From Ursus arctos (taxonomy: Eukaryota; Chordata; Mammalia; Carnivora; Ursidae): DNA of 64,000 nt. Below the pieces are notes generated by a model, which was not told where the DNA came from, ran no database searches, and saw nothing but the letters and a program-made list of their open reading frames with translations. Positions 32,845 to 46,500 of the stretch are shown here, piece after piece. The position numbers and the translations under genes were made by a program. Position 1 is the stretch's first letter. The number at the start of each line of letters is the position of its first letter. The stretch is taken from assembly GCF_023065955.2 (NCBI RefSeq), contig NW_026622997.1:35823278-35887277 (forward strand), in the 5' to 3' direction.

Positions 32845-35800
32845 CGGCTTCCCACGGAGACAGTTTTCCTGAGGTGCACACCCTATCCCAAGTGGTTGTG
32901 GCAAGGTAAAGCCAATGCCCTCCACTTCTCTGGAAGAAACCACAGTGCCCAGCCATGTTCTAAGCCCTCCCATCCTCCCTGGGCTTCTGGCAGCAGGAGT
33001 GAAAAGAGAGGAGCAGAGCACTGGGACCCGTTTGAGAAAACCCGGCTTCCCACGGGAAAGTCTTTCTCCACGTGCAGACATGCTCCCAGGTGCCTGGGGC
33101 AAGTGGAAGGAAATGCCATACACTGACCTGGAAGAGACCACAGGGCCCAGGCACAGTCTGAACCCTTCCCTCAACCCGGCGGTTTTGCTAGCAGGAGTTC
33201 AACCCCAACGAACACAGCCCGGAGACCCCTGGGGCAAAAACGGCTTCCGACGAAGAATAGGCGCTTGCTGTGGAAAACCAATCCCAAGTGGGGGTAGCCA
33301 GCTCAACAAAATGCCACACACCCAGGTGTAAGTAACAACATTGCCCAGGCATGGTCTAAGCCCCTCACCTCGTCCCTGTGCTTTGGGGAGCCGGAGGGAC
33401 AGCCGAGGCCCACGGCCCTGAGACCCCTTTGCAAAAAGCCGGCTTCCCACGGAAACAGTTTTCCTGAGGTGCAGACCCTATCCCAAGTGGTTGTGGCAAG
33501 GTAAAGCAAATGCCCTCCACTTCTCTGCAAGAAACCACAGTGCCCAGCCATGTTCTAAGCCCTCCCATCCTCCCTGGGCTTCTGGCAGCAGGAGTGAAAA
33601 GAGAGGAGCAGAGCACTGGGACCCGTTTGACAAAACCCGGTTTCCCACGGGAAAGTCTTTCTCCACGTGCAGACATGCTCCCAGGTGCCTGGGGCAAGGG
33701 GAAGGAAATGCCATACACTGACCTGGAAGAGACCACAGGGCCCAGGCACAGTCTGAACCCTTCCCTCAACCCGGCGGTTTTGCTAGCAGGAGTTCAACCC
33801 CAACGAACACAGCCCGGAGACCCCTGAGGCAAAAACGGCTTCCGACGAACAATAGGCGCTTGCTGTGGAACACCAATCCCAAGAGGGGGTAGCTAGCTTA
33901 ACAAAATGCCACACACCCAGGTGGAAGAAACAACATTGCCCAGGCATGGTCTAAGCCCCTCACCTCGTCCCTGTGCTTTGGGGAGCCGGAGGGACAGCCG
34001 AGGCCCACGGCCCTGAGACCCCTTTGCAAAAAGCCGGCTTCCCACGGAAACAGTTTTCCTGAGGTGCAGACCCTATCCCAAGTGGTTGCGGCAAGGTAAA
34101 GCCAATGCCCTCCACTTCTCTGGAAGAAACCACAGTGCCCAGCTAAGTTATAAGCCCTCCCATCCTCCCTGGGCTTCTGGCAGCAGGAGTGAAAAGAGAG
34201 GAGCAGAGCACTGGGACCCGTTTGACAAAAACCGGCTTCCCACGGGAAAGTCTTTCTCCACGTGCAGACATGCTCCCAGGTGCCTGTGGCAAGGGGAAGG
34301 AAATGCCATACACTGACCTGGAAGAGACCACAGGGCCCAGGCACAGTCTGAACCCTTCCCTCAACCCGGCGGTTTTGCTAGCAGGAGTTCAACCCCAACG
34401 AACACAGCCCAGAGACCCCTGGGGCAAAAACGGCTTCCGACGAACAATAGGCGCTTGCTGTGGAAAACCAATCCCAAGTGGGGGTAGCCAGCTCAACAAA
34501 ATGCCACACACCCAGGGGTAAGTAACAACATTGCCCAGGCATGGTCTAAGCCCCTCACCTCGTCCCTGTGCTTTGGGGAGCCGGAGGGACAGCCGAGGCC
34601 CACGGCCCTGAGACCCCTTTGCAAAAAGCCGGCTTCCCACGGAAACAGTTTTCCTGAGGTGCAGACCCTATCCCAAGTGGTTGTGGCAAGGTAAAGCAAA
34701 TGCCCTCCACTTCTCTGCAAGAAACCACAGTGCCCAGCCATGTTCTAAGCCCTCCCATCCTCCCTGGGCTTCTGGCAGCAGGAGTGAAAAGAGAGGAGCA
34801 GAGCACTGGGACCCGTTTGACAAAACCCGGCTTCCCACGGGAAAGTCTTTCTCCACGTGCAGACATGCTCCCAGGTGCCTGGGGCAAGGGGAAGGAAATG
34901 CCATACACTGACCTGGAAGAGACCACAGGGCCCAGGCACAGTCTGAACCCTTCCCTCAACCCGGCGGTTTTGCTAGCAGGAGTTCAACCCCAACGAACAC
35001 AGCCCGGAGACCCCTGGGGCAAAAACGGCTTCCGACGAACAATAGGTGCTTGCTGTGGAACTCCTATCCCAAGTGGGGTTAGCCAGCTCAACAAAATGCC
35101 ACACACCCAGGTGTAAGAAACAACATTGCGCAGGCATGGTCTAAGCCCCTCACCTCGTCCCTGTGCTTTGGGGAGCCGGAGGGACAGCCGAGGCCCACGG
35201 CCCTGAGACCCCTTTGCAAAAAGCCGGCTTCCCACGGAGACAGTTTTCCTGAGGTGCAGACCCTATCCCAAGTGGTTGTGGCAAGGTAAAGCAAATGCCC
35301 TCCACTTCTCTGGAAGAAACCACAGTGCCCAGCCATGTTCTAAGCCCTCTCATCCTCCCTGGGCTTCTGGCAGCAGGAGTGAAAAGAGAGGAGCAGAGCA
35401 CTGGGACCCGTTTGAGAAAACCCGGCTTCCCACGGGAAAGTCTTTCTCCACGTGCAGACATGCTCCCAGGTGCCTGGGGCAAGGGGAAGGAAATGCCATA
35501 CACTGACCTGGAAGAGACCACAGGGCCCAGGCACAGTCTGAACCCTTCCCTCAACCCGGCGGTTTTGCTAGCAGGAGTTCAACCCCAACGAACACAGCCC
35601 GGAGACCCCTGAGGCAAAAACGGCTTCCGACGAACAATAGGCGCTTGCTGTGGAACACCAATCCCAAGAGGGGGTAGCTAGCTTAACAAAATGCCACACA
35701 CCCAGGTGTAAGAAACAACATTGCCCAGGCATGGTCTAAGCCCCTCACCTCGTCCCTGTGCTTTGGGGAGCCGGAGGGACAGCCGAGGCCCACGGCCCTG

Positions 35801-37002
35801 AGACCCCTTTGCAAAAAGCCGGCTTCCCACGGAAACAGTTTTCCTGAGGTGCAGACCCTATCCCAAGTGGTTGCGGCAAGGTAAAGCAAATGCCCTCCAC
35901 TTCTCTGGAAGAAACCACAGTGCCCAGCCAAGTTATAAGCCCTCCCATCCTCCCTGGGCTTCTGGCAGCAGGAGTGAAAAGAGAGGAGCAGAGCACTGGG
36001 ACCCGTTTGACAAAAACCGGCTTCCCACGGGAAAGTCTCCACGTGCAGACATGCTCCCAGGTGCCTGTGGCAAGGGGAAGGAAATGCCATACACTGACCT
36101 GGAAGAGACCACAGGGCCCAGGCACAGTCTGAACCCTTCCCTCAACCCGGCGGTTTTGCTAGCAGGAGTTCAACCCCAACGAACACAGCCCGGAGACCCC
36201 TGAGGCAAAAACGGCTTCCGACGAACAATAGGCGCTTGCTGTGGAACACCAATACCAAGGGGGGGTAGCCAGCTCAACAAAATGCCACACACCCAGGTGT
36301 AAGAAACAACATTGCCCAGGCATGGTCTAAGCCCCTCACCTCGTCCCTGTGCTTTGGGGAGCCGGAGGGACACCCGAGGCCCACGGCCCTGAGACCCCTT
36401 TGCAAAAAGCCGGCTTCCCACGGAAAATTTTCCTGAGGTGCAGACCCTATCCCAAGTGGTTGTGGCAAGGTAAAGCAAATGCCCTCCACTTCTCTGGAAG
36501 AAACCACAGTGCCCAGCCATGTTCTAAGCCCTCCCATCCTCCCTGGGCTTCTGGCAGCAGGAGTGAAAAGAGAGGAGCAGAGCACTGGGACCCGTTTGAC
36601 AAAACCCGGCTTCCCACGGGAAAGTCTTTCTCCACGTGCAGACATGCTCCCAGGTGCCTGGGGCAAGGGGATGGAAATGCCATACACTGACCTGGAAGAG
36701 ACCACAGGGCCCAGGCACAGTCTGAACCCTTCCCTCAACCCGGCGGTTTTGCTAGCAGGAGTTCAACCCCAACGAACACAGCCCGGAGACCCCTGGGGCA
36801 AAAACGGCTTCCGACGAACAATAGGCGCTTGCTGTGGAACACCTATTCCAAGTGGGGGTAGCCAGCTCAACAAAATGCCACACACCCAGGTGTAAGTAAC
36901 AACATTGCCCAGGCTTGGTCTAAGCCCCTCACCTCGTCCCTGTGCTTTGGGGAGCCGGAGGGACAGCCGAGGCACACGGCCCTAGACCCCTTTGCAAAAA
37001 GC
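32845..37002 (+). repeat. 7-monomer derivative of the 9-mer HOR (4,158 bp)
   Basis: Monomers at 32845 and 33440 correspond to 9-mer positions 1 and 2 (gtggaagg; ctctgcaag with ggtttccc). Monomers at 34630, 35225, 35820 and 36411 correspond to positions 6, 7, 8 and 9. A single monomer at 34035 stands where positions 3, 4 and 5 should be, so two monomers' worth of length is missing. The next HOR-like start is at 37003. Confidence 0.82.
34035..34629 (+). repeat. Hybrid monomer at the HOR contraction point
   Basis: The subunit C just before it carries agctagctta and aggtggaag, the markers preceding 9-mer position 3. Its own A has an odd agctaagttata mixture and its B lacks the tttc deletion normal for position 3. 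Its C ends in cccaggggtaag, the marker of position 5. The mosaic is what an unequal crossover between positions 3 and 5 would leave, possibly with conversion from a ccaagttata monomer. Confidence 0.7.
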
Positions 37003-40000
37003 CGGCTTCCCACGGAGACAGTTTTCCTGAGGTGCACACCCTATCCCAAGTGGTTGTGGCAAGGTAAAGCCAATGCCCTCCACTTCTCTGGAAGAAACCA
37101 CAGTGCCCAGCCATGTTCTAAGCCCTCCCATCCTCCCTGGGCTTCTGGCAGCAGGAGTGAAAAGAGAGGAGCAGAGCACTGGGACCCGTTTGAGAAAACC
37201 CGGCTTCCCACGGGAAAGTCTTTCTCCACGTGCAGACATGCTCCCAGGTGCCTGGGGCAAGTGGAAGGAAATGCCATACACTGACCTGGAAGAGACCACA
37301 GGGCCCAGGCACAGTCTGAACCCTTCCCTCAACCCGGCGGTTTTGCTAGCAGGAGTTCAACCCCAACGAACACAGCCCGGAGACCCCTGGGGCAAAAACG
37401 GCTTCCGACGAACAATAGGCGCTTGCTGTGGAAAACCAATCCCAAGTGGGGGTAGCCAGCTCAACAAAATGCCACACACCCAGGTGTAAGTAACAACATT
37501 GCCCAGGCATGGACTAAGCCCCTCACCTCGTCCCTGTGCTTTGGGGAGCCGGAGGGACAGCCGAGGCCCACGGCCCTGAGACCCCTTTGCAAAAAGCCGG
37601 CTTCCCACGGAAACAGTTTTCCTGAGGTGCAGACCCTATCCCAAGTGGTTGTGGCAAGGTAAAGCAAATGCCCTCCACTTCTCTGCAAGAAACCACAGTG
37701 CCCAGCCATGTTCTAAGCCCTCCCATCCTCCCTGGGCTTCTGGCAGCAGGAGTGAAAAGAGAGGAGCAGAGCACTGGGACCCGTTTGACAAAACCCGGCT
37801 TCCCACGGGAAAGTCTTTCTCCACGTGCAGACATGCTCCCAGGTGCCTGGGGCAAGGGGATGGAAATGCCATACACTGACCTGGAAGAGACCACAGGGCC
37901 CAGGCACAGTCTGAACCCTTCCCTCAACCCGGCGGTTTTGCTAGCAGGAGTTCAACCCCAACGAACACAGCCCGGAGACCCCTGGGGCAAAAACGGCTTC
38001 CGACGAACAATAGGCGCTTGCTGTGGAACACCTATTCCAAGTGGGGGTAGCCAGCTCAACAAAATGCCACACACCCAGGTGTAAGTAACAACATTGCCCA
38101 GGCTTGGTCTAAGCCCCTCACCTCGTCCCTGTGCTTTGGGGAGCCGGAGGGACAGCCGAGGCACACGGCCCTAGACCCCTTTGCAAAAAGCCGGCTTCCC
38201 ACGGAGACAGTTTTCCTGAGGTGCACACCCTATCCCAAGTGGTTGTGGCAAGGTAAAGCCAATGCCCTCCACTTCTCTGGAAGAAACCACAGTGCCCAGC
38301 CATGTTCTAAGCCCTCCCATCCTCCCTGGGCTTCTGGCAGCAGGAGTGAAAAGAGAGGAGCAGAGCACTGGGACCCGTTTGACAAAACCCGGCTTCCCAC
38401 GGGAAAGTCTTTCTCCACGTGCAGACATGCTCCCAGGTGCCTGGGGCAAGGGGAAGGAAATGCCATACACTGACCTGGAAGAGACCACAGGGCCCAGGCA
38501 CAGTCTGAACCCTTCCCTCAACCCGGCGGTTTTGCTAGCAGGAGTTCAACCCCAACGAACACAGCCCGGAGACCCCTGGGGCAAAAACGGCTTCCGACGA
38601 ACAATAGGTGCTTGCTGTGGAACACCTATCACAAGTGGGGGTAGCCAGCTCAACAAAATGCCACACAGCCAGGTGTAAGAAACAACATTGCCCAGGCATG
38701 GTCTAAGCCCCTCACCTCGTCCCTGTGCTTTGGGGAGCCGGAGGGACAGCCGAGGCCCACGGCCCTGAGACCCCTTTGCAAAAAGCCGGCTTCCCACGGA
38801 GACAGTTTTCCTGAGGTGCAGACCCTATCCCAAGTGGTTGTGGCAAGGTAAAGCAAATGCCCTCCACTTCTCTGGAAGAAACCACAGTGCCCAGCCATGT
38901 CCTAAGCCCTCCCATCCTCCCTGGGCTTCTGACAGCAGGAGTGAAAAGAGAAGAGCAGAGCACTGTGACCCGTTTGAGAAAACCCGGCTTCCCACGGGAA
39001 AGTCTTTCTCCACGTGCAGACATGCTCCCAGGTGCCTGGGGCAAGGGGAAGGAAATGCCATACACTGACCTGGAAGAGACCACAGGGCCCAGGCACAGTC
39101 TGAAGCCTTCCCTCAACCCGGCGGTTTTGCTAGCAGGAGTTCAACCCCAACGAACACAGCCCGGAGACCCCTGGGGCAAAAACGGCTTCCGACGAACAAT
39201 AGGTGCTTGCTGTGGAACTCCTATCCCAAGTGGAGGTAGCCAGCTCAACAAAATGCCACACACCCAGGTGTAAGAAACAACATTGCCCAGGCATGGTCTA
39301 AGCCCCTCACCTCGTCCCTGTGCTTTGGGGAGCCGGAGGGACAGCCGAGGCCCACGGCCCTGAGACCCCTTTGCAAAAAGCCGGCTTCCCACGGAGACAG
39401 TTTTCCTGAGGTGCACACCCTATCCCAAGTGGTTGTGGCAAGGTAAAGCCAATGCCCTCCACTTCTCTGGAAGAAACCACAGTGCCCAGCCATGTTCTAA
39501 GCCCTCCCATCCTCCCTGGGCTTCTGGCAGCAGGAGTGAAAAGAGAGGAGCAGAGCACTGGGACCCGTTTGAGAAAACCCGGCTTCCCACGGGAAAGTCT
39601 TTCTCCACGTGCAGACATGCTCCCAGGTGCCTGGGGCAAGGGGAAGGAAATGCCATACACTGACCTGGAAGAGACCACAGGGCCCAGGCACAGTCTGAAC
39701 CCTTCCCTCAACCCGGCGGTTTTGCTAGCAGGAGTTCAACCCCAAAGAACACAGCCCGGAGACCCCTGGGGCAAAAACGGCTTCCGACGAACAATAGGCG
39801 CTTGCTGTGGAAAACCAATCCCAAGTGGGGGTAGCCAGCTCAACAAAATGCCACACACCCAGGTGTAAGTAACAACATTGCCCAGGCATGGTCTAAGCCC
39901 CTCACCTCGTCCCTGTGCTTTGGGGAGCCGGAGGGACAGCCGAGGCCCACGGCCCTGAGACCCCTTTGCAAAAAGCCGGCTTCCCACGGAAACAGTTTTC

Positions 40001-43000
40001 CTGAGGTGCAGACCCTATCCCAAGTGGTTGTGGCAAGGTAAAGCAAATGCCCTCCACTTCTCTGGAAGAAACCACAGTGCCCAGCCATGTTCTAAGCCCT
40101 CCCATCCTCCCTGGGCTTCTGGCAGCAGGAGTGAAAAGAGAGGAGCAGAGCACTGGGACCCGTTTGACAAAACCCGGCTTCCCACGGGAAAGTCTTTCTC
40201 CACGTGCAGACATGCTCCCAGGTGCCTGGGGCAAGGGGAAGGAAATGCCATACACTGACCTGGAAGAGACCACAGGGCCCAGGCACAGTCTGAACCCTTC
40301 CCTCAACCCGGCGGTTTTGCTAGCAGGAGTTCAACCCCAACGAACACAGCCCGGAGACCCCTGAGGCAAAAACGGCTTCCGACGAACAATAGGCGCTTGC
40401 TGTGGAACACCAATCCCAAGACGGGGTAGCCAGCTCAACAAAATGCCACACACCCAGGTGTAAGAAACAACATTGCCCAGGCATGGTCTAAGCCCCTCAC
40501 CTCGTCCCTGTGCTTTGGGGAGCCGGAGGGACAGCCGAGGCCCACGGCCCTGAGACCCCTTTGCAAAAAGCCGTCTTCCCACGGAAACAGTTTTCCTGAG
40601 GTGCAGACCCTATCCCAAGTGGTTGTGGCAAGGTAAAGCAAATGCCCTCCACTTCTCTGGAAGAAACCACAGTGCCCAGCCATGTTCTAAGCCCTCCCAT
40701 CCTCCCTGGGCTTCTGGCAGCAGGAGTGAAAAGAGAGGAGCAGAGCACTGGGACCCGTTTGACAAAACCCGGCTTCCCACGGGAAAGTCTTTCTCCACGT
40801 GCAGACATGCTCCCTGGTGCCTGGGGCAAGGGGAAGGAAATGCCATACACTGACCTGGAAGAGACCACAGGGCCCAGGCACAGTCTGAACCCTTCCCTCA
40901 ACCCGGCGGTTTTGCTAGCAGGAGTTCCACCCCAACGAACACAGCCCGGACACCCCTGAGGCAAAAACGGCTTCCGACGAACAATAGGCGCTTGCTGTGG
41001 AACACCAATCCCAAGAGGGGGTAGCCAGCTCAACAAAATGCCACACACCCAGGTGTAAGAAACAACATTGCCCAGGCATGGTCTAAGCCCCTCACCTCGT
41101 CCCTGTGCTTTGGGGAGCCGGAGGGACACCTGAGGCCCACGGCCCTGAGACCCCTTTGCAAAAAGCCGGCTTCCCACGGAAACAGTTTTCCTGAGGTGCA
41201 GACCCTATCCCAAGTGGTTGGGGCAAGGTAAAGCAAATGCCCTCCACTTCTCTGCAAGAAACCACAGTGCCCAGCCAAGTTCTAAGACCTCCCATCCTCC
41301 CTGGGCTTCTGGCAGCAGGAGTGAAAAGAGAGGAGCAGAGCACTGGGACGCGTTTGACAAAAACCGGCTTCCCACGGGAAAGTCTACACGTGCAGACATG
41401 CTCCCAGGTGCCTGGGGCAAGGGGAAGGAAATGCCATACACTGACCTGGAAGAGACCACAGGGCCCAGGCACAGTCTGAACCCTTCCCTCAACCCGGCGG
41501 TTTTGCTAGCAGGAGTTCAACCCCAACGAACACAGCCCGGAGACCCCTGGGGCAAAAACGGCTTCCGACGAACAATAGGTGCTTGCTGTGGAACTCGTAT
41601 CCCAAGTGGGGGTAGCCAGCTCAACAAAATGCCACACACCCAGGTGTAAGAAACAACATTGCCCAGGAATGGTCTAAGCCCCTCACCTCGTCCCTGTGCT
41701 TTGGGGAGCCGGAGGGACAGCCGAGGCCCACGGCCCTGAGACCCCTTTGCAAAAAGCCGGCTTCCCACGGAGACAGTTTTCCTGAGGTGCAGACCCTATC
41801 CCAAGTGGTTGTGGCAAGGTAAAGCAAATGCCCTCCACTTCTCTGGAAGAAACCACAGTGCCCAGCCATGTTCTAAGCCCTCCCATCCTCCCTGGGCTTC
41901 TGACAGCAGGAGTGAAAAGAGAGGAGCAGAGCACTGGGACCCGTTTGACAAAAACCGGCTTCCCACGGGAAAGTCTTTCTCCACGTGCAGACATGCTCCC
42001 AGGTGCCTGGGGCAAGGGGAAGGAAATGCCATACACTGACCTGGAAGAGACCACAGGGCCCAGGCACAGTCTGAACCCTTCCCTCAACCCGGCGGTTTTG
42101 CTAGCAGGAGTTCAACCCCAACGAACACAGCCCGGAGACCCCTGAGGCAAAAACGGCTTCCGACGAACAATAGGCGCTTGCTGTGGAACACCAATCCCAA
42201 GGGGGGGTAGCCAGCTCAACAAAATGCCACACACCCAGGTGTAAGAAACAACATTGCCCAGGCATGGTCTAAGCCCCTCACCTCGTCCCTGTGCTTTGGG
42301 GAGCCGGAGGGACAGCCGAGGCCCACGGCCCTGAGACCCCTTTGCAAAAAGCCGGCTTCCCACGGAGACAGTTTTCCTGAGGTGCAGACCCTATCCCAAG
42401 TGGTTGTGGCAAGGTAAAGCAAATGCCCTCCACTTCTCTGGAAGAAACCACAGTGCCCAGCCATGTTCTAAGCCCTCCCATCCTCCCTGGGCTTCTGGCA
42501 GCAGGAGTGAAAAGAGAGGAGCAGAGCACTGGGACCCGTTTGACAAAACCCGGCTTCCCACGGGAAAGTCTTTCTCCACGTGCAGACATGCTCCCAGGTG
42601 CCTGTGGCAAGGGGAAGGAAATGCCATACACTGACCTGGAAGAGACCACAGGGCCCAGGCACAGTCTGAGCCCTTCCCTCAACCCGGCGGTTTTGCTAGC
42701 AGGAGTTCAACCCCAACGAACACAGCCCGGAGACCCCTGGGTCAAAAACGGCTTCCGACGAACAATAGGTGCTTGCTGTGGAACTCCTATCCCAAGTGGG
42801 GGTAGCCAGCTCAACAAAATGCCACACAGCCAGGTGTAAGAAACAACATTGCCCAGGCATGGTCTAAGCCCCTCACCTCGTCCCTGTGCTTTGGGGAGCC
42901 GGAGGGACAGCCGAGGCCCACGGCCCTGAGACCCCTTTGCAAAAAGCCGGCTTCCCACGGAGACAGTTTTCCTGAGGTGCAGACCCTATCCCAAGTGGTT

Positions 43001-43542
43001 GTGGCAAGGTAATGCAAATGCCCTCCACTTCTCTGCAAGAAACCACAGTGCCCAGCCATGTTCTAAGCCCTCCCATCCTCCCTGGGCTTCTGGCAGCAGG
43101 AGTGAAAAGAGAGGAGCAGAGCACTGGGACCCGTTTGACAAAACCCGGCTTCCCACGGGAAAGTCTTTCTCCACGTGCAGACATGCTCCCAGGTGCCTGT
43201 GGCAAGGGGAAGGAAATGCCATACACTGACCTGGAAGAGACCACAGGGCCCAGGCACAGTCTGAACCCTTCCCTCAACCCGGCGGTTTTGCTAGCAGGAG
43301 TTCAACCCCAACGAACACAGCCCGGAGACCCCTGGGGCAAAAACGGCTTCCGACGAACAATAGGTGCTTGCTGTGGAACTCCTATCCCAAGTGGGGTTAG
43401 CCAGCTCAACAAAATGCCACACACCCAGGTGTAAGAAACAACATTGCGCAGGCATGGTCTAAGCCCCTCACCTCGTCCCTGTGCTTTGGGGAGCCGGAGG
43501 GACAGCCGAGGCCCACGGCCCTGAGACCCCTTTGCAAAAAGC
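37003..43542 (+). repeat. Mixed domain between 9-mer and 11-mer HORs
   Basis: Eleven monomers (starts 37003, 37598, 38192, 38787, 39382, 39977, 40572, 41167, 41758, 42353, 42948). 37598 combines ctctgcaag (A) with ggggatgg (B), a pairing not seen in other monomers I compared. 38787 has cactgtgaccc with gagaaaaccc, like HOR position 1 of the 11-mer, and private changes such as agaagagcag. 42353 and 42948 match the 11-mer pair at 46518/47113, but 42948 lacks the tttc deletion. Confidence 0.8.
41167..41757 (+). repeat. Most privately diverged monomer (591-bp class)
   Basis: Carries several changes not seen elsewhere: ggttggggcaagg, aagttctaagacctcc, gggacgcgtttg and gtctacacgtg next to the tttc deletion. 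It still fits the monomer template throughout. It may be an older or less homogenised copy close to a former domain edge. Confidence 0.75.
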
Positions 43543-46500
43543 CGGCTTCCCACGGAGAGAGTTTTCCTGAGGTGCAGACCCTATCCCAACTGGTTGTGGC
43601 AAGGTAAAGCAAATGCCCTCCACTTCTCTGGAAGAAACCACAGTGCCCAGCCATGTTCTAAGCCCTCCCATCCTCCCTGGGCTTCTGACAGCAGGAGGGA
43701 AAAGAGAGGAGCAGAGCACTGTGACCCGTTTGAGAAAACCCGGCTTCCCACGGGAAAGTCTTTCTCCACGTGCAGACATGCCCCCAGGTGCCTGGGGCAA
43801 GGGGAAGGAAATGCCATACACTGACCTGGAAGAGACCACAGGGCCCAGGCACAGTCTGAACCCTTCCCTCAACCCGGCGGTTTTGCTAGCAGGAGTTCAA
43901 CCCCAACGAACACAGCCCGGAGACCCCTGGGGCAAAAACGTCTTCAGACGAACAATAGGCGCTTGCTGTGGAACTCCTATCCCAAGTGGAGGTAGCCAGC
44001 TCAACAAAATGCCACACACCCAGGTGTAAGAAACAACATTGCCCAGGCATGGTCTAAGCCCCTCACCTCGTCCCTGTGCTTTGGGGAGCCGGAGGGACAG
44101 CCGAGGCCCACGGCCCTGAGACCCCTTTGCAAAAAGCCGGCTTCCCACGGAGACAGTTTTCCTGAGGTGCACACCCTATCCCAAGTGGTTGTGGCAAGGT
44201 AAAGCAAATGCCCTCCACTTCTCTGGAAGAAACCACAGTGCCCAGCCATGTTCTAAGCCCTCCCATCCTCCCTGGGCTTCTGACAGCAGGAGTGAAAAGA
44301 GAGGAGCAGAGCACTGGGACCCGTTTGACAAAACCCGGCTTCCCACGGGAAAGTCTTTCTCCACGTGCAGACATGCTCCCAGGTGCCTGTGGCAAGGGGA
44401 AGGAAATGCCATACACTGACCTGGAAGAGACCACAGGGCCCAGGCACAGTCTGAACCCTTCCCTCAACCCGGCGGTTTTGCTAGCAGGAGTTCAACCCCA
44501 ACGAACACAGCCCGGAGACCCCTGAGGCAAAAACGGCTTCCGACGAACAATAGGCGCTTGCTGTGGTACACCAATCCCAAGAGGGGGTAGCCAGCTCAAT
44601 ATAATGCCACACACCCAGGTGTAAGAAACAACATTGCCCAGGCATGGTCTAAGCCCCTCACCTCGTCCCTGTGCTTTGGGGAGCCGGAGGGACACCCGAG
44701 GCCCACGGCCCTGAGACCCCTTTGCAAAAAGCCGGCTTCCCACGGAAACAGTTTTCCTGAGGTGCAGACCCTATCCCAAGTGGTTGTGGCAAGGTAAAGC
44801 AAATGCCCTCCACTTCTCTGGAAGAAACCACAGTGCCCAGCCATGTTCTAAGCCCTCCCATCCTCCCTGGGTTTCTGGCAGCAGGAGTGAAAAGAGAGGA
44901 GCAGAGCACTGGGACCCGTTTGACAAAAACCGGCTTCCCACGGGAAAGTCTTTCTCCACGTGCAGACATGCTCCCAGGTGCCTGGCGCAAGGGGAAGGAA
45001 ATGCCATACACTGACCTGGAAGAGACCACAGAGCCCAGGCACAGTCTGAACCCTTCCCTCAACCCGGCGGTTTTGCTAGCAGGAGTTCAACCCCAACGAA
45101 CACAGCCCGGAGACCCCTGGGGCAAAAACGGCTTCCGACGAACAATAGGTGCTTGCTGTGGAACTCCTATCCCAAGTGGGGGTAGCCAGCTCAACAAAAT
45201 GCCACACACCCAGGTGTAAGAAACAACATTGCCCAGGCATGGTCTAAGCCCCTCACCTCGTCCCTGTGCTTTGGGGAGCCGGAGGGACAGCAGAGGCCCA
45301 CGGCCCTGAGACCCCTTTGCAAAAAGCCGGCTTCCCACGGAAACAGTTTTCCTGAGGTGCAGACCATATCCCAAGTCGTTGTGGCAAGGTAAAGCAAATG
45401 CCCTCCACTTCTCTGGAAGAAACCACAGTGCCCAGCCATGTTCTAAGCCCTCCCATCCTCCCTGGGCTTCTGGCAGCAGGAGTGAAAAGAGAGGAGCAGA
45501 GCACTGGGACCCGTTTGACAAAAACCGGCTTCCCACGGGAAAGTCTTTCTCCACGTGCAGACATGCTCCCAGGTGCCTGGGGCAAGGGGAAGGAAATGCC
45601 ATACACTGACCTGGAAGAGACCACAGGGCCCAGGCACAGTCTGAACCCTTCCCTCAACCCGGCGGTTTTGCTAGCAGGAGTTCAACCCCAACGAACACAG
45701 CCCGGAGACCCCTGAGGCAAAAACGGCTTCCGACGAATAATAGGCGCTTGCTGTGGAACACCAATCCCAAGAGGGGGTAGCCAGCTCAACAAAATGGCAC
45801 ACACCCAGGTGTAAGAAACAACATTGCCCAGGCATGGTCTAAGCCCCTCACCTCGTCCCTGTGCTTTGGGGAGCCGGAGGGACACCCGAGGCCCACGGCC
45901 CTGAGACCCCTTTGCAAAAAGCCGGCTTCCCACGGAAACAGTTTTCCTGAGGTGCAGACCCTATCCCAAGTGGTTGTGGCAAGGTAAAGCAAATGCCCTC
46001 CACTTCTCTGGAAGAAACCACAGTGCCCAGCCATGTTCTAAGCCCTCCCATCCTCCCTGGGCTTCTGGCAGCAGGAGTGAAAAGAGAGGAGCAGAGCACT
46101 GGGACCCGTTTGACAAAACCCGGCTTCCCACGGGAAAGTCTTTCTCCACGTGCAGACATGCTCCCAGGTGCCTGGGGCAAGGGGAAGGAAATGCCATACA
46201 CTGACCTGGAAGAGACCACAGGGCCCAGGCACAGTCTGAACCCTTCCCTCAACCCGGCGGTTTTGCTAGCAGGAGTTCAACCCCAACGAACACAGCCCGG
46301 AGACCCCAGGGGCAAAAACGGCTTCCGACGAACAATAGGTGCTTGCTGTGGAACTCTTATCCCAAGTGGGGGTAGCCAGCTCAACAAAATGCCACACACC
46401 CAGGTGTAAGAAACAACATTGCCCAGGCATGGTCTAAGCCCCTCACCTCGTCCCTGTGCTTTGGTGAGCCGGAGGGACACCCGAGGCCCACGGCCCTGAG

